DNA of 64,000 bases from Bacillota bacterium (GTDB lineage Bacteria > Bacillota > Clostridia > Christensenellales > SZUA-584): contig JAEYZN010000007.1 of assembly GCA_023428025.1 (NCBI GenBank), positions 15,410-79,409 on the forward strand, written 5' to 3'. The position numbers and the translations under genes are program-made. Below the pieces are notes generated by a model. That model did not search any database. It saw nothing but the letters and a program-made list of their open reading frames with translations, and had not been told where the DNA came from. This document shows, piece after piece, positions 34,139 through 43,093 of the stretch (the first letter of the stretch is position 1; each line of letters starts with the position of its first letter).

Positions 34139-36187
34139 CTAGAAATTCACCGTCCAGTCCGAGTAGATTTCAACATGCTGCTCCAGCTCATTGTATGAGA
34201 GCACCACCAGATCGGGAAACACCTGAGCCGACAGATTCTTGACCTGTTTTCTTATCACCGGCGATGTGATCACCATCGGCGAGATGCCAAGGCTCAGGAA
34301 GTGGTCCACCGCTTTTTTCATGTTGTTCAAAAACCGCTGCATTTGGGCCGGTTCCATCGCGATATTGCCGCCCTTGTCTGTCTGACGGAGGCTGCCGGAC
34401 AGCACCTTTTCGGCATCCGGGTTGATGGTGATGACGCGCGCCTTGCCATCCGGTACAAAGTTGCGGGTGATGGCGCGTTTTAACTTCTGCCTCACATATT
34501 CGGTGAGCAGATCGGTGTCGTGCGTCAGGTTGCCGTAGTCGCCCAGAATCTCCAGTATAGAAGCCATATCGCGGATGGATACGTTCTCGCGCAGCAGGTT
34601 GGCAAGCACCTTCTGCACCTCGCCGACGGAGAACATCTTGGGCACCACTTCGTCCACCAGCGCCGGCTGCTGCTGCCTCAGGTTCTCGATGATCGTCTGC
34701 ACCTGCTGACGGCCCAGCAGCTCGTCGGCATGGCGCTTGATGATCTCCATCAGGTGCGTGGAGATAACAGACGGTACGTCGATCGTCGTGTAGCCTTTCA
34801 GCTCCGCCTTTTCGCGGTCCGCCTCGGCGATCCACAGGGCGGGCAAGCCGAACGTGGGCTCCACCGTCTCAATGCCGTCGATGGGCTCGTCCACATCTTC
34901 GGGCTTCAAAGCCAGGTAATGCCCCAGCATCACTTCGCCCTTGGCCACCTCGAAGCCCTTGATCTTGATCACGTATTCGCGGGTACCCAGCTGGATGTTG
35001 TCGCGCAGGCGCACGATGGGCACGATGATGCCCAGGTCCAGCGCGCACTGTCTGCGGATCATGACGACGCGGTCCAGCAGATCGCCGCCCTGCGTCGCAT
35101 CCACCAGCGATATCAGGCCATAGCCGAATTCCATCTCGATCAGGTCCACATGCAGCAGCGAGGTGACGCTCTCGGGCTTGCGCTTCTCCTGCGCGCTGGT
35201 CTCCGCGATATCCTTCTGGTCGGCTTCCTCTTTCTTCTTTGCCCGGCTCGACTTGACGTAGCCAATGACGGGCAGCGCGATGGCCAGGATGAGCATGGGG
35301 ATGGCGGGTAGCCCGGGTATCAGGCTGATCAGCGCCAGCATGGCGCCCAGCACATAAAATATCGACGGATTACCGAACATCTGCTTCGCCAGATCCTGTC
35401 CGAAGCTGTCCTTGGTCGCCGCGCGGGTCACGATGATGCCGGTCGCGGTGGACACCAGCAGCGCCGGTATCTGGCTGCACAGGCCGTCGCCCACGGTCGC
35501 CAGCGTATAGACCTGAATCACCTGGTCAAACGGCATGACCTTGCCGGAAACGCCCAGCAGACCTACGAGAATGCCGCCCACGATATTGATGACTGTAATG
35601 ATGATGCCGATGATCGCATCGCCCTTGACGAACTTGGACGCGCCGTCCATCGCGCCGTAGAAATCCGCTTCGCGCTGGATATCCTGCCGGCGTTCACGCG
35701 CCTGGTCCTCGTTGATGTTGCCCGCGGAAAGGTCCGCGTCGATCGCCATCTGTTTGCCGGGCATCGCGTCCAACGTGAACCGCGCGGCCACTTCAGATAC
35801 GCGCTCCGCGCCCTTGGTAATGACGATGAACTGCACCGCCACGATGATGAGGAATATCACAAGGCCCACCACCAGATTGCCGCCCACCACGAAATTGCCG
35901 AACGCTTCGATCACGTGGCCGGCTTCGCCGTTGTTGCCGAGTATCAGCCGGGTGGAGGCGATGCTGAGCGCCAACCGGAACAGCGTGACGATCAGCAGCA
36001 CCGTGGGAAAGGTGGAAAAGTCCAGCGTCCTTTTGGTAAACAGGGTGATCAGCAATATCAGCAGGGAAAGCGTGATGTTGGTGATCAGGAAAATGTCCAG
36101 CAGATCAGGCGTCAGCGGTACGATGATCAGCAGTATGACGGCCAGCACCATCACCGCGATCAGGATGTCGGTCTTTTTAATCTTCAT
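34139..36187 (-). CDS. flhA: Flagellar export gate protein FlhA
   Basis: A 682-residue export gate component. Eight membrane helices fill the first 320 residues, including the FHIPEP signature region (FVKGDAIIGIIITVINIVGG) and KQMAIDADLSAG. A large cytoplasmic domain follows (about 340-682) that docks chaperone-substrate complexes. It overlaps flhB by 4 bases. Confidence 0.97.
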   Translation of the reverse strand: MKIKKTDILIAVMVLAVILLIIVPLTPDLLDIFLITNITLSLLILLITLFTKRTLDFSTFPTVLLIVTLFRLALSIASTRLILGNNGEAGHVIEAFGNFVVGGNLVVGLVIFLIIVAVQFIVITKGAERVSEVAARFTLDAMPGKQMAIDADLSAGNINEDQARERRQDIQREADFYGAMDGASKFVKGDAIIGIIITVINIVGGILVGLLGVSGKVMPFDQVIQVYTLATVGDGLCSQIPALLVSTATGIIVTRAATKDSFGQDLAKQMFGNPSIFYVLGAMLALISLIPGLPAIPMLILAIALPVIGYVKSSRAKKKEEADQKDIAETSAQEKRKPESVTSLLHVDLIEMEFGYGLISLVDATQGGDLLDRVVMIRRQCALDLGIIVPIVRLRDNIQLGTREYVIKIKGFEVAKGEVMLGHYLALKPEDVDEPIDGIETVEPTFGLPALWIAEADREKAELKGYTTIDVPSVISTHLMEIIKRHADELLGRQQVQTIIENLRQQQPALVDEVVPKMFSVGEVQKVLANLLRENVSIRDMASILEILGDYGNLTHDTDLLTEYVRQKLKRAITRNFVPDGKARVITINPDAEKVLSGSLRQTDKGGNIAMEPAQMQRFLNNMKKAVDHFLSLGISPMVITSPVIRKQVKNLSAQVFPDLVVLSYNELEQHVEIYSDWTVNF

Positions 36188-37254
36188 GATCTGCGTCCTC
36201 CCTTCTTCATCCGGTATACATAGGCCAGCACTTCGGCCACCGCCTTGTAGAGATCCTCGGGCACCTCGTCGCCCACCTCACAGAAGAAGTACAGCGCTCT
36301 GGCCAGCTGCACGTTTTCCACGATCTCCACCGAAAACTCTTTTGCGTGCTCCTTTATCTTCTGGGCCAAATAATCCTTGCCCTTGGCCGCTACCACCGGC
36401 GCGGTGTGCGAGTCTTCCTTGTAAGACAGCGCCACGGCGAAATGTGTCGGGTTGGTGATGACGACGTCCGCATCCTTCACAGCCTGCATCATGCGCATAC
36501 GGCTCATCTGCCGCTGCTTCTGCGATATCCTGCTCTTGGTCTGCGGGTTGCCTTCGGTCAGCTTGTATTCGTCCTTGACCTCCTGTTTGGTCATCATCAG
36601 GTCCTTGTTATGCTTCCACCACTGATACAGGTAGTCGAACGGAGCGAATACCGCCAGCGCGATCGCCAGCTTGAACGCCACCGCGATGATCATATCCACG
36701 AACGACGCGGCGGAGAACGGCACCTCCTCGGCCATCAGCGCCGGAAAACCACCCATCCGGCTCTGAAACTCGGAATACGCCACATACCCCAGAATCGCGG
36801 TCTTGATCATGGCCTTCAGCAGGTCGATCAGCGTTCTTTTGGAAAAGATACGCTTAAACCCGGATAACGGGCTGATGCGGTCCAGCTTGGGCGCAAGCGC
36901 CTTGGTGGAAAACACGAAGCCCGACTGCAGCACGTTGAACACCACGCCCACCACCAGCGCCGCCGCCATAAACGGCAGCATGATCTGCAGGAACATCCAG
37001 GCCACGTCCTTGAATGATGCCTGCACCGACGCGATGGTCAGCACCTCCGGCCCTGCGCTGGAGAAGAAATGCCGCAGCATGTCGCTCATTCCTTCCACCA
37101 TCTGTCCGCCGAATATGGACAGCACCCCGAACATCACAGCCAGCGACAGCGCCGTGGTCAGCTCAATGCTTTTGACGATCTGACCCTTTTCCCGCGCTTC
37201 CCGCTTTCGTTTTGGTGTGGCTTTTTCTGTCTTGTCCCCGCCCTGCGCGCTCAT
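36184..37254 (-). CDS. flhB: Flagellar export switch protein FlhB
   Basis: A 356-residue export protein with four membrane helices and a cytoplasmic domain carrying the autocleavage motif NPTH at 268-271. Cleavage switches export from rod/hook to filament substrates under FliK control. It overlaps fliR and flhA by 4 bases on each side. A separate homologue of its C-terminal piece (FlhX) is encoded at 44764-45069. Confidence 0.97.
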   Translation of the reverse strand: MSAQGGDKTEKATPKRKREAREKGQIVKSIELTTALSLAVMFGVLSIFGGQMVEGMSDMLRHFFSSAGPEVLTIASVQASFKDVAWMFLQIMLPFMAAALVVGVVFNVLQSGFVFSTKALAPKLDRISPLSGFKRIFSKRTLIDLLKAMIKTAILGYVAYSEFQSRMGGFPALMAEEVPFSAASFVDMIIAVAFKLAIALAVFAPFDYLYQWWKHNKDLMMTKQEVKDEYKLTEGNPQTKSRISQKQRQMSRMRMMQAVKDADVVITNPTHFAVALSYKEDSHTAPVVAAKGKDYLAQKIKEHAKEFSVEIVENVQLARALYFFCEVGDEVPEDLYKAVAEVLAYVYRMKKGGRRS

Positions 37255-38036
37255 GAAGCCAGTCCCGCCAGCATTTGATCAATGGAGGAGAACATGTGCT
37301 GGAAGATCACACTGGTGAAGCTCACATACACCGGGATCACCAGCAGCAGCATCAGAAAGCCCAGCATGATTTTGAGGGGGATGCCCACCACGAACACGTT
37401 CATCTGCGGGATCGCCCTCACGATGAATCCCATCACCACTTCGCCCAGCAGGCCCGACGCTATCAGCGGCATCGCCACATTCACGGCCAGCAGGAACGCC
37501 AGTGCGAACACTTCCAGCGCCGCCATTCCGATGGCCGGATTGAGCGCCACCTCGCCCACGGGTATATTGTCAAAGGTTGAGCGGACGATGTAGATCAGCT
37601 GCAAATGCCCGTTCACTCCAAAAAATGCGATCAGCAGACCCATGTTGAGCAAACTGCCTGATATCGGCACGCTGATGTTGCTCTGCACATCGAACACGCC
37701 CACCATGCCGAAGCCCATCTGCATGTCTATCAGCTGTCCCGCCGTCTGCACCACCGAGAAAAACAGCGTGGTCACAAACCCCAGCACCAGCCCGAACAGC
37801 AGCTCCTTGACGCACAGCATTACGAATTCGATCACGCCATTGTATTGGACCGCTGCCGTCAGCGGGTTCCCCGCGAATATCACATACGTGACCAGGATGC
37901 AGAATGTGATCTTGAGCGTATTGGGCAGATTCCTCCGCCCGAATATGGGCGACGAGATGATAAGCGAACTCACGCGGAGCAGCATCAGTATGAAGTAGTC
38001 CAGATTCGCTGTTATCGCGCCCAAAACCCCGTCCAT
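37251..38036 (-). CDS. fliR: Flagellar export gate protein FliR
   Basis: A 261-residue polytopic protein with six or so membrane helices and FliR landmarks (SSPIFGRRNLPNTLKI, GELVMGF-like GLLGEVVMGFIVRAIPQMNV). It forms the gate with FliP and FliQ. The order fliQ-fliR-flhB is standard. Confidence 0.95.
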   Translation of the reverse strand: MDGVLGAITANLDYFILMLLRVSSLIISSPIFGRRNLPNTLKITFCILVTYVIFAGNPLTAAVQYNGVIEFVMLCVKELLFGLVLGFVTTLFFSVVQTAGQLIDMQMGFGMVGVFDVQSNISVPISGSLLNMGLLIAFFGVNGHLQLIYIVRSTFDNIPVGEVALNPAIGMAALEVFALAFLLAVNVAMPLIASGLLGEVVMGFIVRAIPQMNVFVVGIPLKIMLGFLMLLLVIPVYVSFTSVIFQHMFSSIDQMLAGLAS

Positions 38037-38045
38037 GTCCCCTCG

Positions 38046-38315
38046 CTACCGAAGCATCGTTGTCGCGTATCCGAACATGCGGGCCGAAAACTCCGTCATG
38101 GTGGACAGCATCATACCGCCGAAAGCCAGCAGCGCCAGCAGTATCGCGACGATCTTGGGCACAAACGCAAGCGTCTGCTCGTTGATCTGCGTCGTCGCCT
38201 GAAATATCGATATCACCACGCCCACCACCAGCGCCACGATCATGATGGGCGCCGCCACGGTCAGTATTGTTGTCACCGCGTCCTGCATGACGGTGATGAT
38301 TTCTGCCTGATCCAA
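38046..38315 (-). CDS. fliQ: Flagellar export gate protein FliQ
   Basis: An 89-residue two-helix membrane protein (MIVALVVGVVISIFQATTQI, QTLAFVPKIVAIL are typical). The start is TTG with AGGAGG upstream. It lies between fliP and fliR. Confidence 0.95.
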   Translation of the reverse strand: MDQAEIITVMQDAVTTILTVAAPIMIVALVVGVVISIFQATTQINEQTLAFVPKIVAILLALLAFGGMMLSTMTEFSARMFGYATTMLR

Positions 38316-38367
38316 CCTGCTTTTCCTCCTTCGTTGTTGTCTGCCGGGAACCTGCGGTCAGGGCCCG

Positions 38368-39186
38368 CTAGCCGAAGCTGGCCAGCAGCGTCTTTACCGT
38401 CATCGTCCAGCCGTCCACCAGCACAAACAGCAGCACCTTGAACGGCAGCGATATCACAATGGGCGGCAGCATCATCATGCCCATCGACATAAGGGCGCTG
38501 GCCACGATCATATCCAGCACGATGAACGGGATGTAGAGCAGGAAACCGATCTGGAAACCTCTCTTGATCTCGCTCGTGATAAAGGCGGGGATCAGTGTCA
38601 CGTTGGACACATCCTCGGGGCTCGTGATCTCTTTGTCCTTTTCGGACACCGATATAAAGAAGTTCAGGTCATCCTTATATGTCTGTTTGAGCATGAATTC
38701 GCGTACCGGCTCCATGGCCTGCTCAAACGCCTCTTCCTGCGTGATCTCTCCCGCTGTATACGGCTGGTACGCGTTCACGTTGATATCATCGATCACCGGC
38801 GACATCACAAAAAACGTAAGGAACAGCGCCAGCCCGATGAGCACCTGGTTGGGCGGCATCTGCTGCAGGCCAAGGCCGTTGCGGATGAGCGACAGCACGA
38901 TGATGATGCGCGGAAAGCAGGTGAGCATGATGAGTATCGACGGCAGCACCGACAGCACGGTCAGCAGCAGCACGATATCCACCGTCTCGGAACGGTTTCC
39001 CAGCAAGCCGCCAAGCGGACTGTCCTCGTCGGAACTGTTGCTGTCCGGCAGAATCGAGCAGCCTGCCAGCACCAGCACCAACAGCAGGCCCAGCGCCACC
39101 GCGACAATCAGTTTCTTGTTCACACGGCTGCGCCGCTTTTTCATCGCCGGGGCCGGAGCGGACGCCAGCATGGGTCTTATGGTCAT
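38368..39186 (-). CDS. fliP: Flagellar export gate protein FliP with lipobox-like leader
   Basis: A 272-residue gate protein. The mature part is canonical: LTVLSVLPSILIMLTCFPRI, GLGLQQMPPNQVLIGLALFLT, and the C-terminal LLPPIVISLPFKVLLFVLVDGW-like region. FliP normally has a cleavable signal peptide. Here the leader (basic KKRRSRVNKK, then a hydrophobic run) ends in LVLAGCS with Cys43 placed as in a lipobox, followed by an acidic, Ser-rich spacer. It overlaps fliO by 4 bases. Whether the cysteine is lipidated is unknown. Confidence 0.95.
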   Translation of the reverse strand: MTIRPMLASAPAPAMKKRRSRVNKKLIVAVALGLLLVLVLAGCSILPDSNSSDEDSPLGGLLGNRSETVDIVLLLTVLSVLPSILIMLTCFPRIIIVLSLIRNGLGLQQMPPNQVLIGLALFLTFFVMSPVIDDINVNAYQPYTAGEITQEEAFEQAMEPVREFMLKQTYKDDLNFFISVSEKDKEITSPEDVSNVTLIPAFITSEIKRGFQIGFLLYIPFIVLDMIVASALMSMGMMMLPPIVISLPFKVLLFVLVDGWTMTVKTLLASFG

Positions 39187-39683
39187 TCGCGTCCTCCGTT
39201 CCCGCCGCCGGTCCGGTTTCTTCTCTCTTCCATGGCGCGGTTCATCTGCTCGAGTATGTCTTCCGTGGGCCGCGCGCCGGGCTTTGCCGTCCCGCCCTTT
39301 TGTTCCTTATACTGCATGCGCGCCTTGGCGAGATCAGCCTGGGCGTTTTTGGCGTTGCTGAAAAAAGACGATGCTTTGGCAAAAAAGCCTGCTTCGCCCG
39401 CGCCTGAAGACGGCTCCGGGATATCGCCCAAAGCCTCCTTATCGAATTCTCCCAATGTATTGATGGATTGGTTGGTGACGCCAATCAGCAGATATTTTCC
39501 GCCGACCTCAGTCAGGTACAGGCTCTTGTCCTTGGCGAGCGCCATGCGGTCAAGAACGCTGATGTACTGGCTCTTCATGATGCGCCGTGTCTTTTTAGAA
39601 AAGTATTTCGTCATGAAATAAGCGCCGACAAGCACGGCCACCATCACGACAATATAAAAAAGTGTAGACCCCATATTGTCCAT
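39183..39683 (-). CDS. fliO: Flagellar protein FliO
   Basis: A 166-residue bitopic protein: one membrane helix near the N-terminus (FYIVVMVAVLVGAYFMTKY), then the FliO domain with YISVLDRMALAKDKSLYLTE and LLIGVTNQSI. FliO helps assemble the FliP ring. The start is ATG 39683, seven bases after AGGGGGG; a TTG six bases earlier is too close to that site. Confidence 0.88.
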   Translation of the reverse strand: MDNMGSTLFYIVVMVAVLVGAYFMTKYFSKKTRRIMKSQYISVLDRMALAKDKSLYLTEVGGKYLLIGVTNQSINTLGEFDKEALGDIPEPSSGAGEAGFFAKASSFFSNAKNAQADLAKARMQYKEQKGGTAKPGARPTEDILEQMNRAMEERRNRTGGGNGGRE

Positions 39684-39759
39684 AGACAAACCCCCCTACG
39701 GTCTACACTTTATATACCCCTAATAAATTGCCTGAAACAGTTTTTGTTTTCCGGCAGAT

Positions 39760-40053
39760 TTACAGCTGCATGCCCATCACGTCATTATAGGCCTGGACGA
39801 CCTTGTTTCTGATCTGGACCGCGAGGTTCAGCGCCAGTTCCGCCTTTTGCGCCTCGATGACCGGCGTGTGCAGATCGTCCGTCTCGCCCGTCAGCAGCTC
39901 GGCGTTCTGCACCTGCACGGCGCTTTCAGCATCCTGCGCATTGCCCATCGCCTCGCTGAGCAAATCGGTGAAATTGCTGCCTGCAGATGCGGTTTTGGTG
40001 GAGCCGGTGCTGTTCAGGCTCGATACTAGATTGCTGATTTGACTGATTTCCAT
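39760..40053 (-). CDS. fliE: Rod adaptor protein FliE
   Basis: A 97-residue protein linking the MS ring to the rod. The conserved C-terminal half is visible (EAQKAELALNLAVQIRNKVV, QAYNDVMGMQL). It follows flgB-flgC in the standard order. Confidence 0.95.
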   Translation of the reverse strand: MEISQISNLVSSLNSTGSTKTASAGSNFTDLLSEAMGNAQDAESAVQVQNAELLTGETDDLHTPVIEAQKAELALNLAVQIRNKVVQAYNDVMGMQL

Positions 40054-40097
40054 GGCTTATTCCCCCTGCTTTCGTTCAGTTAGGGCATAAAATCGCC

Positions 40098-40520
40098 CTA
40101 TCGGCCGATCTCCAGCGCCTTCATCGCCATGCCCTTGGTGGCGTTCAGCGCCGTCACATTGGCTTCATACGACCGGGTGGCCGACATCAGATCGATAATT
40201 TCCTCGGCCTCGTCCACGTTGGGCAGCGCCACATAGCCGTTTGCGTCGGCATCCGGATGGTCCGGGTCATACTCGTATTCGAAATCCGACTGGTCCTCCA
40301 CGATCCGGGACACCACCACGCCGCCGCCCTTCGCTTCGTTCAGTATCGACGAAAACGTCAGTGGCTGCTCCTGCAGCACCGACACGCGGCGCCGGTAAGG
40401 CCCGCCGTTTTCGGTCCTGGTGGTGTTCGCGTTGGCAATGTTCTCACTGATCACGTCCATGCGCATGCGCTGTGCCGTCAGTGCCGAAGCGCTGACGTCC
40501 AAAGAGTTCAGAAAACCCAT
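40098..40520 (-). CDS. flgC: Proximal rod protein FlgC
   Basis: A 140-residue rod subunit: DVSASALTAQRMRMDVISEN and IANANTTRTENGGPYRRRVS at the N-terminus, and DLMSATRSYEANVTALNATK at the C-terminus. It starts 6 bases after flgB ends. Confidence 0.96.
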   Translation of the reverse strand: MGFLNSLDVSASALTAQRMRMDVISENIANANTTRTENGGPYRRRVSVLQEQPLTFSSILNEAKGGGVVVSRIVEDQSDFEYEYDPDHPDADANGYVALPNVDEAEEIIDLMSATRSYEANVTALNATKGMAMKALEIGR

Positions 40521-40526
40521 TTAGCT

Positions 40527-40925
40527 TCACTTCCCTTCGTTAATAGCCAGGCTGAGCTTACGGAATTCGCTGGTCAGCTGCTGCACCAGCGTGTTGTAAT
40601 AAATCTGGTTCTTGGCCAGCTCCGCGTTTTCCGTGTCTATATTCACGTTGTTGCCGTCCATGCGGTACGTGGTGTTCGTGTCCCGCGTCACCGTGGCCTG
40701 CGGCATCGTGCCTTCAAAATCGATATGACCCTCCCGGGTCTTTTTGGCGGCAAAGCCGTCCTGCGCCAGCGCATTTTTAAAAGCCGACTCGAAAGACACC
40801 GATGAGCTTTTGAAGTTTGGCGTATCCACGTTGGCAATGTTGTTGGCGATCACCTCGTTGCGCAGCCACGACGCATCAAGGCCCGCTTTCAGCACATTAA
40901 CATTTCCGAAAAGTTTGTCGATCAA
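40527..40925 (-). CDS. flgB: Proximal rod protein FlgB
   Basis: A 132-residue rod subunit with LDASWLRNEVIANNIANVDT and YRMDGNNVNIDTENAELAKN, both typical. It starts at TTG with GGGGAG nine bases upstream, just after the transglycosylase gene, suggesting co-transcription. Confidence 0.95.
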   Translation of the reverse strand: MIDKLFGNVNVLKAGLDASWLRNEVIANNIANVDTPNFKSSSVSFESAFKNALAQDGFAAKKTREGHIDFEGTMPQATVTRDTNTTYRMDGNNVNIDTENAELAKNQIYYNTLVQQLTSEFRKLSLAINEGK

Positions 40926-40940
40926 CAGGCAACACTCCCC

Positions 40941-41591
40941 TTATCTGTTTTCGTATTGTCCATAGTATTTCAGCACCTTGTCCACATAGCCGCGGACACC
41001 TGCGGATATTCGTTCATACTGGCCCAAATCATTCGCGTTGGTGATATCGTAAGACGCGATCCGGCCCGGCCCGGTGTTGTATGCCGCCAGCGCCAGCCGG
41101 ACATCGCCAAAACGCTGCAACTGCTTCGCCAGATAGGAAGCGCCGCCCATCACGTTCTGATACGGATCAAACGGATCGGTAACGCCCAGTTCGCCGGCTG
41201 TTCCCGGCATCAGCTGCATCAGCCCCAGCGCACCCGCGCCCGATACCGCGTTGGAACGGAACGAGGATTCCGTCTGGATCACCGCGCGGATCAGGTCCGG
41301 ATCGAGGCCGGTGCTGCGCGCCGCCTTCTCGATCGCCACATCCACTTCGCTGCCGGTTGCCGCCGCCGTGCTGCCGGTATAACCGGTGTAGGCATCCGCG
41401 GCGAATGAGCTGCCGTTCGCAGGCTGGACAGCCGCTTCTGATGTGCCGGAATACAACGCCATCTGCTGCTGCACGTTGCTCAGTATGTCCGCAAAAGCCG
41501 ATTGGGGGCTGCCGCATTTGGCAGCCTTCTCCTGAATGATACTCTCCAGCCGGCCCAGCTTTGATAAATAGATGCTGTTTGCGTTTGTCAT
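40941..41591 (-). CDS. Lytic transglycosylase (SLT domain)
   Basis: A protein of about 216 residues with a C-terminal SLT/goose-lysozyme-like domain: IRAVIQTESSFRSNAVS (catalytic Glu), GALGLMQLMPGTA, and ALAAYNTGPGRI. There is no obvious signal peptide, so it may leave through the flagellar export apparatus and cut peptidoglycan for rod passage, replacing the FlgJ muramidase; this is inferred from its place just before flgB. The start is ATG 41591; a TTG at 41633 lacks a ribosome site. Confidence 0.88.
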   Translation of the reverse strand: MTNANSIYLSKLGRLESIIQEKAAKCGSPQSAFADILSNVQQQMALYSGTSEAAVQPANGSSFAADAYTGYTGSTAAATGSEVDVAIEKAARSTGLDPDLIRAVIQTESSFRSNAVSGAGALGLMQLMPGTAGELGVTDPFDPYQNVMGGASYLAKQLQRFGDVRLALAAYNTGPGRIASYDITNANDLGQYERISAGVRGYVDKVLKYYGQYENR

Positions 41592-41693
41592 AAACCTCTG
41601 TCCGTCTGTCTTTGACCCCTTTACATCAATCAATACAAACCCTCTCTATACGGAGGCCTGTCAGATTGATACACCGAATAAATGGGTTTGAAA

Positions 41694-41725
41694 CAAAAAA
41701 ATGAACGGATTTCTTATCCGTCCAT
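41694..41725 (-). terminator. Rho-independent terminator after yaaR
   Basis: ATGGACGGAT and ATCCGTTCAT pair over 10 bp (one GU) with a 5-base loop, followed by TTTTTTTGTTT on the minus strand, 15 bases after the yaaR-like stop. Confidence 0.93.
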
Positions 41726-41739
41726 ACAATAGGGCTCCA

Positions 41740-42195
41740 TTACATGAAAAGGTCCACCAGCAGCCCGCGGATATCGTCCACCATCTGCAGTATGCGGATA
41801 TTGTCCTGCTGGTCTGCGAGAATCTCCCGGGTCAGGTCCTCCAGCTTCTGATTGATGCTGCGGATGACGAAATGCACCTTGTGTCGGCCGCGCTGGTCGA
41901 AAGATTCGGCTTTATGCCCTGCAAAGGCGTTGTTTGCCGCTTCGTTCAGCAGTTCGCCGATCAGCCCACGATAGTCCATGACCGCTTTGAGATCCGCCTT
42001 CTGCTTGATCCGCTCTCCCTGCTTGCGTATCCGCTCCTGCAGGTCCTGCATATACCGCTCGTACTGCGCCTCTCCCAGCGTTGTCAGCTGGCGCGCGAAC
42101 GCCAGCGCATGGCCGCTGCCATCGGGCCTTTCCTTTACGGCGGCAACCCTTTGATTATCCGATATGAAATGGTTGATGTCTTCAACCTTCATCAT
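41740..42195 (-). CDS. yaaR: YaaR family (DUF327) protein
   Basis: A 151-residue helical protein resembling the YaaR/DUF327 family (LKAVMDYRGLIGELLNEAAN, VHFVIRSINQKLEDLTREIL, ILQMVDDIRGLLVDLF). Function is unproven. Members are often found near flagellar genes, as here at the end of fliD-fliS-fliT. Confidence 0.75.
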   Translation of the reverse strand: MMKVEDINHFISDNQRVAAVKERPDGSGHALAFARQLTTLGEAQYERYMQDLQERIRKQGERIKQKADLKAVMDYRGLIGELLNEAANNAFAGHKAESFDQRGRHKVHFVIRSINQKLEDLTREILADQQDNIRILQMVDDIRGLLVDLFM

Positions 42196-42231
42196 TGCTG
42201 CTCCAAGTCTGATATTTTCCGGGCTTTGAGA

Positions 42232-42657
42232 CTATTTGTTGGCATCCACGAAGAAAGCGTCTTCCGGCTCGATCGGCCGGGCGTAATGCCCCACACCTTT
42301 CTTTGTCTGGTTCAGATGCCGGATCTGTTCCCGGTACTTTTGCAGCTTATCCTGCGCCAGCGCCGTGTTCTCCTCGTCCTGCCAGAGCGTCTGGCCCACA
42401 ATGCCGCGAATCTCTTTCTTGAGCGCCACCACCTCAAGGTCGTCATCCGCGTTGAAATCGTGCTCCGCCCGTGTCAGGGCATCAATCTGGGTGATGAGCG
42501 TCTGGCGCCCGCCTATCGCCCTGGCAAAAGCATCGATCCTGTCCTGCTGTAGCTCCGTCTTGATCTGCATGGTCATCTCCAGCATTTTGCTGAGAAGCTC
42601 TTTTTTCTGGATGAGTATTCTCATCAACTCGGCTTTTTCCTGTGTGTTCATGTTCAT
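42232..42657 (-). CDS. fliT: FliT/FlgN-like flagellar chaperone
   Basis: A 141-residue, mostly helical cytoplasmic protein with the FlgN/FliT-type pattern (LIQKKELLSKMLEMTMQIKT, then QDRIDAFARAIGGRQTLITQ). It overlaps the end of fliS by 4 bases, the usual place for FliT, which chaperones the cap protein FliD. The symbol is by synteny since this family diverges quickly. Confidence 0.65.
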   Translation of the reverse strand: MNMNTQEKAELMRILIQKKELLSKMLEMTMQIKTELQQDRIDAFARAIGGRQTLITQIDALTRAEHDFNADDDLEVVALKKEIRGIVGQTLWQDEENTALAQDKLQKYREQIRHLNQTKKGVGHYARPIEPEDAFFVDANK

Positions 42658-43058
42658 TCACTTTCATACTCAAAATGAGTGACCGTTTTGTTTTCTTTCT
42701 GCACCTGCACCCAGGTGTCGCGCAGGCTGCTCATGATCTCCACCAAAGTGTCGATTATGGACGCTTCTTTTGAAGAATTGGCCTGTATGATCTGCCGGTG
42801 AACATATTCATAGATCGCCATCAGATCCTTCGCGATATCATACTGGAAATCCAGGCCCATGATCAGTTCCATCACGATGTCCTGTGCTTTTTGCAGATTG
42901 TTGTTGGCCGCTTCATAGTCCTGCTTGCCGATCGCCATCTGTCCCAGCCGCAAGCGCTTGATGCATCCTGTATAGAGCATTACCACCAGTTCCATGGGCG
43001 TGGCCATCATCACATCATGTTTTACATATTGTTGATACGAATTTGCCAATACAGCCAT
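42654..43058 (-). CDS. fliS: Flagellin export chaperone FliS
   Basis: A 134-residue four-helix chaperone: SYQQYVKHDVMMATPMELVV, MLYTGCIKRL and LMAIYEYVHRQIIQAN are characteristic. It binds the flagellin C-terminus before export. The start is ATG 43058 with GAGGAG upstream, overlapping nothing; a longer frame into fliD is rejected. Confidence 0.94.
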   Translation of the reverse strand: MAVLANSYQQYVKHDVMMATPMELVVMLYTGCIKRLRLGQMAIGKQDYEAANNNLQKAQDIVMELIMGLDFQYDIAKDLMAIYEYVHRQIIQANSSKEASIIDTLVEIMSSLRDTWVQVQKENKTVTHFEYESE

Positions 43059-43093
43059 TAAAATCGCACTCCTCGCAAATATATATTTTATAC

